A DNA stretch of 64,000 nucleotides from Eutreptiella sp. 'Long Island Sound 2002' (GCA_964036045.1 OZ038381.1:132067708-132131707), one strand, 5' to 3'. Shown: positions 33,171 to 44,481, numbered from the stretch's first letter. Program-made: numbers and translations. The notes: a model not told the origin generated them from the letters alone.

Positions 33171-33244
33171 ATGTGGTCATCCCATTGTAGCCCCTCTTCT
33201 CCACGGCTCTCATACTTGCCGTACCCTTTTCCGTCTGCGCGCCA

Positions 33245-36200
33245 TCAGGCGCTCCCTTTGTTCATCGACCGCTTGTCCTGCCTCATCTCCCGCGTCCTCT
33301 GGCTGCCACAATTGCCAGTCTGGCGGGGCAGCACGTCCATCGTGGTGACCTGCGGGGTGTACCTGATCAGCGCCATCTCTACTCTCTTGCTGACCGAGTC
33401 CCGCATGTCCTCAGCACGTGCCTGCAACTGCATCTCCTTGCGCGGCATGCACTCCTGCAGATGTTCCACGGTACAGCTCAATAGCCTGTGTGCCATGACT
33501 TCTGGCGCTACCGTATGGTCCTGGAGTCCCCATCACAGCAACTTCACAATCACAATGTGCCACAATCCCTTGCGATGCGCTTCTTTCCCTAGTTTCCTCT
33601 CCATCTCTCTTCTTCCTTTCGCACCCTTCTTGAGCAGCGGGACATCCTGATCCCTGACCATCGGCCCGTCTATCTCCCTATACTGTTCACATTGCATGAA
33701 GTGCTCGTACGTTTCCAGCTCCTTACCACAGTGGCAGCGCATGTACTCCTGCGGCAGATCCATACCCCTATGCCTGTACCACCTCATGATCATCTCCCTC
33801 ACTGACACTTGACCCGTGATGGCCTGGAGCCGCCTGGTTTGTAGCCTTTTCGGCAGTGTCTCCGGCCTCAGAACCTTGGGGAAGTGGACCTGCTGTCCCA
33901 CCCTACCCTCCAAATATCTGCTCAGGGTGACCACCTCCGGCCCCCCTGTCACCTACGCCAGCATGTGCACTGGCTGTGGATACACTGTTAACTCTACTCT
34001 GCCCCTGTCTTCCTCCATCACCCATCAGGCTCTCTCTTCTTCGCCCATCCTTGGCGGTGTGTACATCATATGTGGAGGTGCTCCTTTCTCTCCGGCACCC
34101 TCCATTCCGGTTCCAGTTCCTTGTCCACCGCTTGTGATGCTGTATCCGCCTCATGATTCCCTACACTCGCTCGATGTGACTCCTGCTTCACCAGATATAC
34201 GACTAAAGGCACGCTCCTCATCTCGAGCCTGTGCCATATCGTGTACACCTGTGACGCCAGTCCCGTGCCCAGGGCTTCATGCAGCCGCTTGGTGGCGAGT
34301 CTCCTGAGGGATGCCATGTCGGGCTCTGCACCCACCACCATCCACATTTCTGTCACGTCTTCCCCTAACCCCCCAACCACGTCTGCCACCGTTTGTACCT
34401 CTCCATGGGACGCGGCCCCGTATCTCACTTTGGTGAGGATGACTTCCGTCTTCTGCCCCACCTTCTTGACCTGTACCTCTGCCGCCCCCGCCCTGGGCGG
34501 CTGCCCCTCCACCCCTGACCCGTCCAGAAACACCATCACGCTACCATCCTCGGGCTCCGGTATGCGTACCGCCTCCCTCAGGTGGTGGTAGTACACCTTG
34601 TGCAGGCCGATGTCATACGTCCGCATGCTTGCATCGATGCTTATTTCTTTTACACCCCTGTACACGGCACACTTTTTTTCGGTCCTTGCTTTCCAGCCGT
34701 TTGTCACCAGTACCCCGTGCCACCACGCCCTGTTTCCTTTCGCCCTGCCCTGCTCCAGTATAGCCTGTACCAGAACCAGGTACCACACCCTGTCTGCCGG
34801 TAACCTGTGCACCGTCAGCCTGATCCGCGGCGCGCTCTCCTCACACGTGTCGTTCACCAGCACCAAGGGTGCCTCCTCCGCGGGCCGTCCCGTATCCGTC
34901 ATCGGTAAGCTCACTGCTACCCCATCATCCTCCTCTCTTAACCCTCTCACTGTGTTCCGGCCTATCTGGACCCCTGCCCTATTCCCCTCATGCTCCTCCC
35001 CACACCATATCTCCATGTCCCCATGTGCCCCCTCCTCCTCATGCACCTCCCTGGGCAGTAGTACTGGTCCCCACCACTGTCCCCGGACGTTCGTAGTGCG
35101 CATGGTCGCAGTCAGGAACACCCACGCCGTCATTCTCAGGACAGGCCACGGCACCTGCCCCGCCTCCTTTGTGCATCTCCAGCACTGGTCCCCCCGCTCC
35201 AACCCTCCCGGGATGTTATCTCTCCAGAATATATCCGCATGTACGTTGTACCACTGCCCGCTCATACTTTGTATGTTCCCTCTGGGCGGTTTGAGCCCCA
35301 GCGGAGCACACAAGAGTATGCCTGGCCTTGCCTTTTTCCTTTCTCCCCTGTCCAGTACCTTCTCCTGCACGCGCCTTTCCCCTACCCCGCACCTTTTCGC
35401 CTTGTTCGTGATTCCCCACCACGCCACCCCCTCTTGCCACATTGGTCGCGTCAGTCTGTCCGACCTGGCGCAGGTTTCATGCCCTCTCGCCCGCCTCATT
35501 ATCCATTTGTACACACCCCATTCCACGACCCCCTTTTCTCTATAAAACTCCGCGTGATGCAGCCCTGCTCTCTGTTACTCCTTCATATCCTTCTTGCGCA
35601 CGTGCATCACCTCCAAACTCACTCCCTCCTTCATCACCCACCGCTCTGTTCTATGTTCTGCTCCTTTGAAGTATGTGTCCAGCACCAGGATCGGTCCAGG
35701 TCTGCCGCACTTCCTGTTGGTCGCCAACATGTGCTCCTCCCCCGGCAACACGGCCTGCAGGACACACCACATGCGCTCTCCCTTCCCTGCCGTCAACCGC
35801 CGCTTTCTGTACCACACAAAACGTGGGCACATCTTCTCCTCCCTCTGTACTTCCGCTACCGCATGGTAGTACACCGGGCGTACCACGTCCTCCTGGTTGT
35901 GGCACATCCTGTTTAGTGCCCTCGCCGTATGCGCCCTATACGCCTCTTCCACCGTGGGCATCCCCTCCCCATAATATGCCGTCGGCGATCGCAACATGCA
36001 TCGTGGCACCTGTGTGGGTATCCCCTCATACCCCCTGATGAGCCTCCGCACCTCGCGCTCCACGTCCTCGAGCTGTCCCCTCCAGTACGAGAGGTGCATC
36101 CCCTGGTACCCTATCGCCGCATCCAGCACCGCTCGGAGGTAGTAAAGAGTCGTCTGTACCGACGGGGGGTAACGCCGAAGGACCGCCAACGGTGCCCGGA

Positions 36201-36860
36201 ACCCGCTGAGCAGCTTGTCTGGCACTCTGATGCCCTCCGCCCCCACGGCCTGGACGTGCCGCAGTACCACTGCTTCCTCCGCCCTCCCCCGCCATGTCAC
36301 CCCGTCCCCAACCCCCAGCGCCATACCACCGTCCCCATGCCTCATCAGGATGGCCGAGTTCTCTGTGCTCCAGACCAGGTGGTTATCCCGACCGTACCTC
36401 TGCATCAGCTGCTGCACCACCTTAAGTGCCCTCTTGTCCCGGTCCATGGGCACCGCGTCATCCACGTATGCCTGTGCCGGCGACGTGTGTGGGGTCCTCG
36501 TGGATACTCCTGCGCTATCCAGCGCATCAGTGGGAGCATGGCAAGCATGTACAGGAATGGGCCCTCCACTCCACTCTGTGGCACCCCGCTACCTGGGGCC
36601 ACGCAGTCCGTACAGCCCTTCCCCGTGGCGGCGGTGTACCTTCTATTGCGCAGATACTCCCCGACAAAGTCGCCGTACAGGAGCCCCAATTAGCCCTACA
36701 CCTCCTCTGAGAGTCTGTGCAGCGTGTCTGGGGGCGCTCCCTTAACGTCGACAGACTCCATGAACGCGTCCAGGTCCTCATCATCCAGGTACATGTCATA
36801 CAGAAAGCTTGCTTCCTGTGTGGACCTGCCCGGCACGGACCCCCACATGTTGTCAGGTAC
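33245..36860 (-). pseudogene. Non-LTR retrotransposon ORF2, 3' part: RT core, RNase H, C-terminal finger
   Basis: This continues the reverse transcriptase after the LTR-element insertion: VPGRSTQEASFLYDMYLDD and SVDVKGA (36,850-36,730), GVPQSGVEGPFLYML (about 36,600), then the catalytic YVDD at 36,457-36,468. From 36,465 one phase stays open to 34,066 except for a TAA at 35,575. It carries an RNase H domain: counting from 35,526, D335 (FLDGSG), E376 (HGEVQT), D403 (AEPDMASL), H451 and D461 (GNHEADTAS). After a phase change near 34,060-33,960, RCHCGKELETYEHFMQCEQY (about 33,740-33,680) is a CxC-x8-H-x3-C finger. The frame then reads past a TGA at 33,533 to a final stop at 33,245. Two further stops lie at 36,690-36,698. 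The protein would prime cDNA synthesis at a nicked genomic site, but the copy is clearly dead. Confidence 0.9.
36857..36860 (+). repeat. Target-site duplication (left), GTAC
   Basis: GTAC directly precedes the 5' LTR start TGAAGC and recurs directly after the 3' LTR end GCTTCA at 39,505-39,508. The next bases outward differ (G on the left, A on the right), so the duplication is exactly 4 bp. Confidence 0.85.
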
Positions 36861-37747
36861 TGAAGCGGTATGGGGTGCTTCACCCATACCCGCTGCACAG
36901 CCTGTGGCGCTCTTCGCCAGGCTGGATCAGGAATTTTCCTGTTGATGTTACGGCATCTCGATTTCTGTGGGATTTCTGTGAAAAACCCCAGAAATCGTCT
37001 TTTTTCGTCATTTTTGGGCTGGCGACGACAGTCGTCGCCTGCGCGACGCAGCTCCAGATCGTAGTTTTATTTCACGATTTCTGGAGATTTTCATCTATTT
37101 TATTATAGATTTATCGTTTTTAGAAATAAAGGAATGTAGCGTGACCTTTTTCGCGGCGTTCCGCGAAGGTTATTTTTTGCGAAGTTAAGCACGTTCAGGC
37201 ATTTTTCAAAAATTCCTGAGGCGATCCCAGGAATCAGCCAGATGCCCATGGCGTGGCCCAACAGTGGGCCTTTTCATATATAGTTTGAATTGGCACAGAA
37301 ACGCGTCGTGTCGGCTACGCGACGCGTTGGGGGGAGACACGCGAAATGAGTGTTTTTGACTCAAAAATCACTTTATTTCATTGTTTTCCGCCCAAAAACC
37401 ACTGTTTGGCCCAGTTTGGGCAGGATCTCAGTGGAGATCCTGATGGCGACGCCTCGTAGCCATCAGATTTTCTGATGGCGGCGACGCCGTCGCCTTCATT
37501 TCGTCTTCCTTTTTATGCTATTTTATAGTATAGAATTGTTACATATACATATTACTTGTCTACATGTTTATATTGTCTACATATACCTTCATCTCTTGCC
37601 CAGAACGCCAGATTGTGTCATGGCTGAGGCAAGGATCACAGAATTCTTTGGAGAATCCCAAATTCGAGTTCAAGTCTTGGATTTCATGGGTTTGGCATCG
37701 TGCATGCCAAGGGAAGCTTGGAGGTTGCCCTCCCCCCAAATGGTTCA
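36861..37747 (+). repeat. 5' long terminal repeat (887 bp)
   Basis: Same length as the 3' LTR with about 18 substitutions by eye and no indels, roughly 2%. A candidate TATA box (TATATAG) lies at 37,277-37,283. The LTR is unusually rich in perfect stem-loops: 37,021-37,039, 37,150-37,167, 37,300-37,328, 37,440-37,466 and 37,480-37,494. The last base block is GGTTCA where the other LTR has GCTTCA. Confidence 0.93.
37277..37283 (+). promoter_or_regulatory. Candidate TATA box in the 5' LTR
   Basis: TATATAG in a TTTTCATATATAGTTTGAAT context, conserved at the same offset in the 3' LTR (39,034-39,040). It is an AT island within otherwise GC-rich LTR sequence and would place transcription start some 30 bp downstream. 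No experimental support. Confidence 0.45.
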
Positions 37748-38617
37748 AAAGAATTCTGCCGACGCCAAGGCCACCAAGGCGGTGTGACGGCCTGCGGACG
37801 GCGACGACGCCCAGACTGCAGGAGTACGCTGATCGCTGATCGCTGATCGCTGGGAAACTGCAGGAGCTAAGGTCCAGGGCATCAACATGATGAAGGAGGA
37901 ATTCCTTGACTCCTACGATGGGTATGACCTTGGCTTCCCCATGGACCCTATGGAGCCCCAAAGTCTATCATCATCACTGGGCGACGACCACAGCGACGAC
38001 GACGCCAGGTACCGAACCGCACAAGCAGGCGCGTTAATTCGTCGCCTTGGGTTGGTTGACCCTTCGGAGGTCCCACCCTAAATAGGCGTGGGGCGCCTTG
38101 GGTAGGAAATGACCCTAAATCCCCCAAATTAGGCGCGTTAATTCGTCGCCCTGGGTTGGGAATCAACCCTAAACAGGCGCGGGTCGCCTTGGGCAGGAAA
38201 TGGCCCTAAATTCAGGCGCGAGGAATTCGTTGCCTTGGGTTTGACCCTAAATAATTTTTTTTGAATTTATTGAATTATTTATTTCCATGCCCATGGAGAA
38301 AAAGGGCCAGTATGTGCGCCTCAGCGCCATCAGTCAGGTCGGAAGGACCTGCAGCGCCTCTGTTCATGTAACTACAGGCCACAGGGAGTGCCAGAGACCA
38401 GTGTGGTCGCCTGGGGGGCAATTGCCCTATGAATATATCAAGACAAAAAAAAAGAAAAAAAAAGGGACCTACATGGGCGTGGCATGTAGATCCCTTACGA
38501 AGCCCCCCCCCCCCCCTGTCCTGCTGAATCAGGTTGAAACCAGGGCAGTGCAGGGGTCAGAGCGCCTCCTTGGCCTTGCCTTCCTTTGGATATAGGCAAG
38601 GCTTCTAAGGAGGGGGG
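37748..38617 (+). other. Interior of the LTR element, no coding capacity for retrotransposition
   Basis: Contains tandem GCTGATC units (about 37,829-37,852), then a GC-rich zone at 38,027-38,245 with repeated segments of the form GGCGCGTTAATTCGTCGCC and GCCTTGGG...GACCCTAAAT, an A-rich stretch at 38,443-38,463 and a C14 run at 38,503-38,516. A short plus-strand frame (37,887-38,081, EEFLDSYDGYDLGFPMDPME) is acidic and of unknown significance. Confidence 0.7.
38607..38617 (+). promoter_or_regulatory. Polypurine tract
   Basis: AAGGAGGGGGG ends exactly one base before the 3' LTR TGAAGC. A purine tract at this position primes plus-strand DNA synthesis in LTR retrotransposons, and it sets the orientation of the element. 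Confidence 0.85.
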
Positions 38618-39504
38618 TGAAGCGGTATGGGGTGCTTCACCCATACCCGCTGCACAGCCTGTGGCGCTCTTCGCCAGGCTGGATTAGGAATTTTCCTGTT
38701 GATGTTACGGCATCTCGATTTCTGTGGGATTTCTGTGAAATACCCCAGAAATCGTCTTCTTTCGTCATTTTTGGGCTGGCGACGACAGTCGTCGCCTGCG
38801 CGACGCAGCTCCAGATCGTAGTTTTATTTCACGATTTCTGGAGATTTTAATCTATTTTATTATAGATTTATCGTTTTTAGAAATAAAGGAATGTAGCGTG
38901 ACCTTTTTCGCGGCGTTCCGCGAAGGTTAATTTGTGCGAAGTTAAGCACGTTCAGGCATTTTTCAAAAATTCCTGAGGCGATCCCAGGAATCAGCCAGAC
39001 GCCCATGGCGTGGCCCAGCAGTGGGCCTTCTCATATATAGTTTGAATTGGCACAGAAACGCGTCGTGTCGGCTACGCGACGCGTTGGGGGGAGACACGCG
39101 AAATGAGTGTTTTTGACTCAAAAATCACTTTATTTCATTGTTTTCCGCCCAAAAACCACTGTTTGGCCCAGTTTGGGCAGGATCTCAGTGGAGATCTTGA
39201 TGGCGACGCCTCGTAGCCATCAGATTTTCTGATGGCGGCGACGCCGTCGCCTTCATTTCGTCTTCCTTTTTATGCTATTTTATAGTATAGAATTGTTACA
39301 TATACATATTACTTGTGTACATGTTTATATTGTCTACATATACCTTCATCTCTTGCCCAGGACGCCAGATTGTGCCATGGCTGAGGCAAGGATCACAGAA
39401 TTCTTTGGACAATCCCTAATTCGAGTTCAAGTCTTGGATTTCATGGGTTTGGGGTCGTGCATGCCAAGGGAAGCTTGGAGGTTGCCCTCCCCCCAAATGC
39501 TTCA
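38618..39504 (+). repeat. 3' long terminal repeat (887 bp)
   Basis: Second copy of the LTR, ending GCTTCA and followed by GTAC. It carries the same stem-loops and TATA-like site (39,034-39,040) as the 5' copy. Confidence 0.93.
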
Positions 39505-39508
39505 GTAC
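39505..39508 (+). repeat. Target-site duplication (right), GTAC
   Basis: Partner of 36,857-36,860. Confidence 0.85.
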
Positions 39509-40395
39509 AGCCCCTGCCGCATATAGCTTCCCCTGTATCCTCCAAAAGACCACCGTCCACACCATTTTGGCCTCTGTGACGACACAGCATATGGGCCTCC
39601 AGTTCCCCGCCCTTAGGTGATCCCCCTCCTTGTACACGGGCCCCACCCTGCCCTCCACTCCACCGGGAGCTTGCCTGCGCCCAGCACCTCTGTGATGCTC
39701 CCCGCCAACTCATCCAGTTCAGGCGCACTGAGGTTCTGGTATGCCTCTGCCACAAACTGGTCCACCCCTGGGCTCTTTTTCCTCTTAAGAGCGCGCACGG
39801 CATCCGTTATTTCTCCCAGCGTCACCCAGCGGCGGTCTATGGCCTCGCTTTGCTCCTCCCTGAACACCTGTGGCAGCGCCCGGACTATTCTTTGTGTGTT
39901 CTCGCTGAGTTCCTTCTGCCCTTGGTGGTGCTGCCTCCGAAAGCTCTCCGCCGTCGCCTCCAGCACTTCCTGTTTGTTGCCCGTGACCCTGCCATCATGC
40001 AGCCTTACATCCCTGATCTCCTGTGGCTGCCCCGCCGCTGCGAGCTCCCGGATGTACCGCAGTGACTAGTACCGTACAGCTCTCTCCATGTACTGTTCAT
40101 GGTCTGCCACCACTTTTTGGTAGATTCTCCCATGCTCATCCTCCACTGCCCTCCTCGCCGCTTGCACCCGCTTCTTTGCCCGCGCTACGTCCTCCTTCCA
40201 TTCCGCACCCTCTGCCTTTGCTCTCACCTCGACTTCCTCCTGATGTCTCTTCCTCAGCTTGGCCAACAGCTGTTGCAGCTTGGGCTGAGTTCGTATCTCC
40301 ACTACCAGCCTGCTAAACCCACACACGTTTGCCGCTTTTCTAATGGCCCGATGCGCGTGGCCGCCACGGCTCATTTCGACATGCACCTGCTGCAC
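39505..40395 (-). pseudogene. Non-LTR retrotransposon ORF2, central part: linker and start of reverse transcriptase
   Basis: From 40,395 to 40,066 the minus strand encodes a basic, probably helical linker (KLQQLLAKLRKRHQEEVEVR, then EDEHGRIYQKVVADHEQYME). The RT N-terminus follows from 39,966: GEITDAVRALKRKKSPGVDQ with FVAEAY after it, the typical block before RT motif 1, then ELAGSITEVLGAGKLPVEW. After a phase change at about 39,620 it continues as VGPVYKEGDHLRAGNWRPIC, matching the 'lvyKkGd...nwRPI' block of LINE-type RTs, and VVFWRIQGKLYAAGA. The sequence is cut at 39,505 by the LTR element and resumes at 36,860. The order of motifs and the spacing to YVDD after removal of the insert fit an intact ancestor. 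Confidence 0.9.
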
Positions 40396-40465
40396 TCACT
40401 GCTGCCACTTGTGGTCGTCCCCCTCCTCGGGCCAGCGCATCAGTGGCGGCAGGCAGAACCCCTCC

Positions 40466-41337
40466 TCATCGGACTCCTGTTCCTCGTTCTTCTTCTTCTC
40501 CTGGTTCCCCAACCTTCGCGTCCACAGTCACCATCATGGGGCAATGCCCTTTCCTGTCCCGCATTTCTGGAGTCCCGGCCATATACCCCGCTGTCACCCC
40601 CCGGACCCACCGAGGGTCCGCATACATCGCGTCTATCCTTGATTGCGTGCTTTTCTCTGGTGCCGGGTACTGTGAGGGGCCTGCTGCTCCATTGTAGGAC
40701 AAATCCTGTAGCCTCATTTCCTCAACAGACAGCCTCACTTCCTGGTCCTCTTCCGTCTCCGCGCTGCTCCTCCGGGGATCTTAGTTGAAGTCTCCTACCA
40801 CTATGACCGGTCCCGTCTCCAGCACCCTGCCATACTCCATCCTCAGTTGTAACACATACTCCTTGGCCCTCTTCCCATGCGGGACGTGCCATTTGATGGT
40901 GACCACCTGTCCATGTTCCATCGCTGCATCATATACAGCCCTTCTCTCCTTCGCTACCACTTTCTTGTCTTGTACGACGTTGTGGCCCCTGCGCACCAAC
41001 AACAGCACTCCTTGTGCCCTCTCCCGCTCGTACTCCCGCCCCTCCCCGTCGTACATGTGCGCGCACACGACATTGTCCTCCCCTGCAGCCGTATCTCTTG
41101 ATATGCCGCCACATCCGGGTCGGCCTCGTATAGCCTCTTTTGCTGCCACGCTGCCTCATCCGCCCGATACAGGGCCTCTGGGTCGTCATCGGTGTACAAC
41201 TTCATGCGTTCCCACCTTCCCTCCCCATGTTTCTGCACTGGTTCTTTTTCCTTCTGCTGGCGCCCTGTCCCACCATCCTTTCCGCTGCGCTGACGCCCCT
41301 TGTTAATCCGCGTCACTGCCGCCGCGCGCCACGTCAT
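40466..41337 (-). pseudogene. Non-LTR retrotransposon ORF2, 5' part: AP-type endonuclease domain
   Basis: This domain nicks target DNA to prime reverse transcription. Blocks in order are DPDVAAYQEIRLQG (the QE metal-site block, phase of 41,337), then after a frameshift near 41,085 GVLLLVRRGHNVVQDKK, IKWHVPHGKRAKEYVLQLRM and VIVVGDFN (40,795-40,784). A TAA directly after GDFN (40,781) interrupts the frame, which continues in phase with RLQDLSYNGAAGPSQYPAPE, SRIDAMYADPRW and DRKGHCPMMV. The last keeps the catalytic His where relatives have SDHxP. All main blocks of an exonuclease-endonuclease-phosphatase fold are present. The likely start is MKLYTDDDPEAL at about 41,205. Confidence 0.88.
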
Positions 41338-41603
41338 TAATTGTCACTTCTTCTTCTTGCTCTTCCTCTCAAACATGCGACACGAACCGGCTACAAACTG
41401 CAATCCTAACACCTCCACGCCTTCCAGCTCCCGCACCGCCTGCTCTGGAACCAACTGCCCCTGTATTTCTGTCTCCCGCCCCCGCGGACACACCCGCAAT
41501 CTTGCCTCCAGGTATGGCAGCCTTTCATTGTCTCCCAGATCCTGATCCTACCATTCTACGATGGCTGCCCTCGTCTCATGCCCCGCGCGGTCGTTCTCTA
41601 TGA

Positions 41604-44481
41604 TCACCCATTCGACTGTCCCCACATACATCCTGCACTTCCCTCGGACCTTGTGTGAGGCCTACACCTTAACCCCTTCCTCCGATTTTCCCGGCTCATC
41701 ATTCCTTCCCTCACCGTACCTGACCCCTTCGCTCTCTTCCTCTTTGGCCTTCCATCGTCCGCCCCTCGCCCCATCATTCTGGTTCCTCCTGCCCTTCCTC
41801 CTCTTGTTGTCGCTTGTTCCCGTCCCCCGCCCTGCTGTCTTCTGCCTCTCCCCCGCTGTCCCCTGTCTCCTCGTTTTCCCCTGAGCCACTCCCCCGGTCC
41901 CCGTCCACCGGCGCTCTCTCCCTCTCCCCCACTCCTTACCTGTCCGCCCGCCCAACCTGTCCGACCTGCGCGTCCTCCTCCGGTCTCCCGACCCTCCGCC
42001 TCCTGTGCTTGACCTTCCTCCCCGTGTCCCTGCCCCTCCTCAACCCCGTCTTCCACTACGAATCGAATTTGCGCCCCCCTTCCTCTCCTCAAACCCCTCC
42101 ATCTACCCTGCCTCCCTCCCTCAGGGTCTTTCTCCATCACCGGGCCCTGCTTTTGCGCACCCTCCCTGAATTTTCTCGCCCTCGCCAGCGCCTCCTGCCT
42201 TGCCCCCAGCTCCGTGCCCGGAGGTACTATCCACCTCCGTTGTTCCCCTTCCTTGCAGCCGTGGCCCCCTTTCGAGTGCCAGCCTGATCTGCTCTTTGAT
42301 GTCCTCTGCTTCCCCGTCTCTCGCGCTTCTGCCCATCTTTGACTCCAACGCTCTCAGGATGGCCCCCGTACGCACCTCATCTGCCCTTTCCACCCGCGCC
42401 TCCTCCGCCTCCCCGGCCCATCTCATGAGCGGGTGTTCCACTGTTTTCAACGCAGCCGCCGTGTACACTATCGCCGCGCGCCTGTGGCCCTTGGGTTGCA
42501 CGACCCACCATGTGAGTCCATCTTGTCACAAGTAGGTGACTCCTTGGTCCGTCGCTGCTGTGGCACTTGCTTCCGGGGACACCACCTGTATAGTCTGTCC
42601 CTTAGTCCCCTGCCTTGATCGCCCGTAGTCCACCATGGCCATAACCTTCCCGACCTGGTGCATTTCCGTGTCATGGTCCGAGTCTCTGGCCGTTCCTCTG
42701 CTTCTGCGTACCGTTTCGGTGAAATACAGCGCCAGCGCCAGCACCTGCCTCATCGGCCTCCACACCTCTACCGTTCTGCTTGTTCTGTCCACACACGCCG
42801 CGACCTGCGCATCCCGCTGCATTTTCATCCACAGCACCGCCTGCTGGGGCTCCACCTTCCACACTGTAAGCACTTGTGCCCTCGCCTGCCGCTCGTCTGC
42901 GTCTGCCCCCTCCTCGGACGTCTAGCTCCGGCCCTCCGCATATCCTACCCACATGTGCGTGACCTGGTGGAAGTACACCAACGGTGCGCCTTCTTCTTCT
43001 GCCATCTGTAGCCACATTAGCCCTTGTCTCCGGGCTGCTGCATCTTGATCCCATGATAACCACCCCTCAGTTCCTGCGGCCCGTCCAGCCTGCACAGGCA
43101 CCTGGCCTGTGTGCACTCTGGCCTACACCTGTCGTCCACGGCCTCTTGCCTGGCTTTCATGTGGTACCTTGATTTGCTCACTGCCTGCCGCACATCCTCA
43201 CCCCTACACCCCCTAATGTGCCCCTCGAGCCCCGGCTGTGTCTCTCCATTGTCAATTAACACATTCTGCCACGGAGACGCCTTCCCCCTCAGCCTCTGGG
43301 CCCATTTCTGAGGCATGTCCTTTCTGTCCCTTCCGTTACCCAGTATGACCAGGTCCTCCGCTGTTGCCTCCCGTTGGCGCTTCTTTTTCTCCTGCTCTGC
43401 CCTGCGTAGCTCCGCGGCGTCCTCACCCTGTGCCCTCCTTGGTCCTCTGGGGACCTCTGTGTGTAGTGGCTCCCCCCACGTGGGTTCTGACCTCCACTCG
43501 ATCTCTGGCTGCCGATCACAGTGTCCCATGGTGTATACTTGCACGGCCTGCCCTTCTCTACTGAGCCCCATGCGGACTTCCATGCCTTCCGCCGCCGCCC
43601 TTGTGACAACGACGTTAGGCACCGGCACATTGTACTGGTACCTGGCCCCTTGTCCGCGGAGCACCTCCAACTCAACTGTCCCCCTGTCTCCTAATCTGTC
43701 ATCAGGGAGGAGTATGTGGACCGCTTGCCCTCTCCATTGTGCCACCGCCGGCCCCTTCGGTGCCATGGTAAATATCAACTTTGTGTCCTACCGTGTCATC
43801 CTTTTTTCCTGCGGTACCTTGGGCGCCAGATGGCCCCCACTGTTCACTCCGTCCCTGTCTCTCCCTGCCACCGCCACTCCTCCCGCCTCTCGCACCCATT
43901 CTTCTGCCACCTTGGCGAGGGCCGATATGTCCTTGCGCTGCCGCACAAACACTCCGACAGGGGTGATATAGCCTCCATGCCGTCGTCCCCCGGGAACGCA
44001 TAATGCCACTTGTCCCCTGTGTGCAGGTGCAACCTGATACGTGTGCTTCCAGTGTCATCTTGATGGTCTTTGCGGCCTTCGGTGTCATCTCCTCCCAGAA
44101 CTTGTACACCACGTCCTGCCCCCTATGCCCCTGCATAGTGGGCGCCGGGGCCAATGTGGCCCCCCCGAAATATGCACGTACCATGCCTGTTATCGTTCCA
44201 CCTCCTGGCAGCTGCACTCCCCACTCCTTTCGTACCGGTACCGCTTCTCCTTGGTCCGCCAGAAACGTCATATGCAACGCCCACCATCGCTGCCCCCCGG
44301 CTGCTGTCCTGTACGTCCCCTTGCACCATGGCTCCATCCACACCGCTTGGCCTGACTGCAGATAGACTGCTCTTTCCGCCCCTATCCAGCTCCCAAGTCC
44401 TCCCTCTGCTGCAACTGCAACACTGCTTCTCCCCCTCCCGTCACCCACGGGTCCACCCCTCCTTCCTGCCTCCTGTTCCAT
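41604..44481 (-). pseudogene. ORF1-like region upstream of ORF2, basic and Gly-rich
   Basis: Minus-strand protein-like sequence passes through several phases: 44,481-43,702 (GQRWWALHMTFLADQGEAVP, QGHRGQDVVYKFWEEMTPK), 43,778-43,017 (basic, with a KKKRQREATAEDLVILGNG segment), 42,873-42,526 (VLALALYFTETVRRSRGT), 42,501-42,121 (TVEHPLMRWAGEAEEARVER) and 42,140-41,604 (very Arg/Gly-rich). The first segments have ordinary composition and look like a folded domain; the end looks like an RNA-binding tail. It lies immediately 5' of the endonuclease, where ORF1 of a non-LTR element belongs. No zinc knuckle, RRM or esterase motif was recognised, and at least three phase changes make it non-functional. 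Confidence 0.45.

Larger units (their letters stand above)
36861..39504 (+). mobile_element. Non-autonomous LTR retrotransposon (2,644 bp), nested in non-LTR ORF2
   Basis: Two direct repeats of 887 bp (36,861-37,747 and 38,618-39,504) flank an 870-bp interior. The LTRs begin TGAAGC and end GCTTCA (GGTTCA in the left copy), a 6-bp inverted terminus of the TG...CA type. A polypurine tract abuts the 3' LTR and GTAC is duplicated outside. The interior has no gag, protease, RT or integrase, so movement would depend on proteins from another element; the size suggests a TRIM- or LARD-like family. No tRNA primer-binding site could be recognised after the 5' LTR. Joining the flanks with one GTAC gives a continuous ORF2 reading AAGAVPDNMWGS, which confirms the insertion point. 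The orientation (plus, opposite to the host element) follows from the purine tract. Confidence 0.93.

Noticed and set aside
36861-39504. The two 887-bp repeats read as a simple segmental duplication
   Set aside because: TG...CA termini, purine tract, exact 4-bp target duplication and restoration of the RT frame on excision identify them as LTRs.
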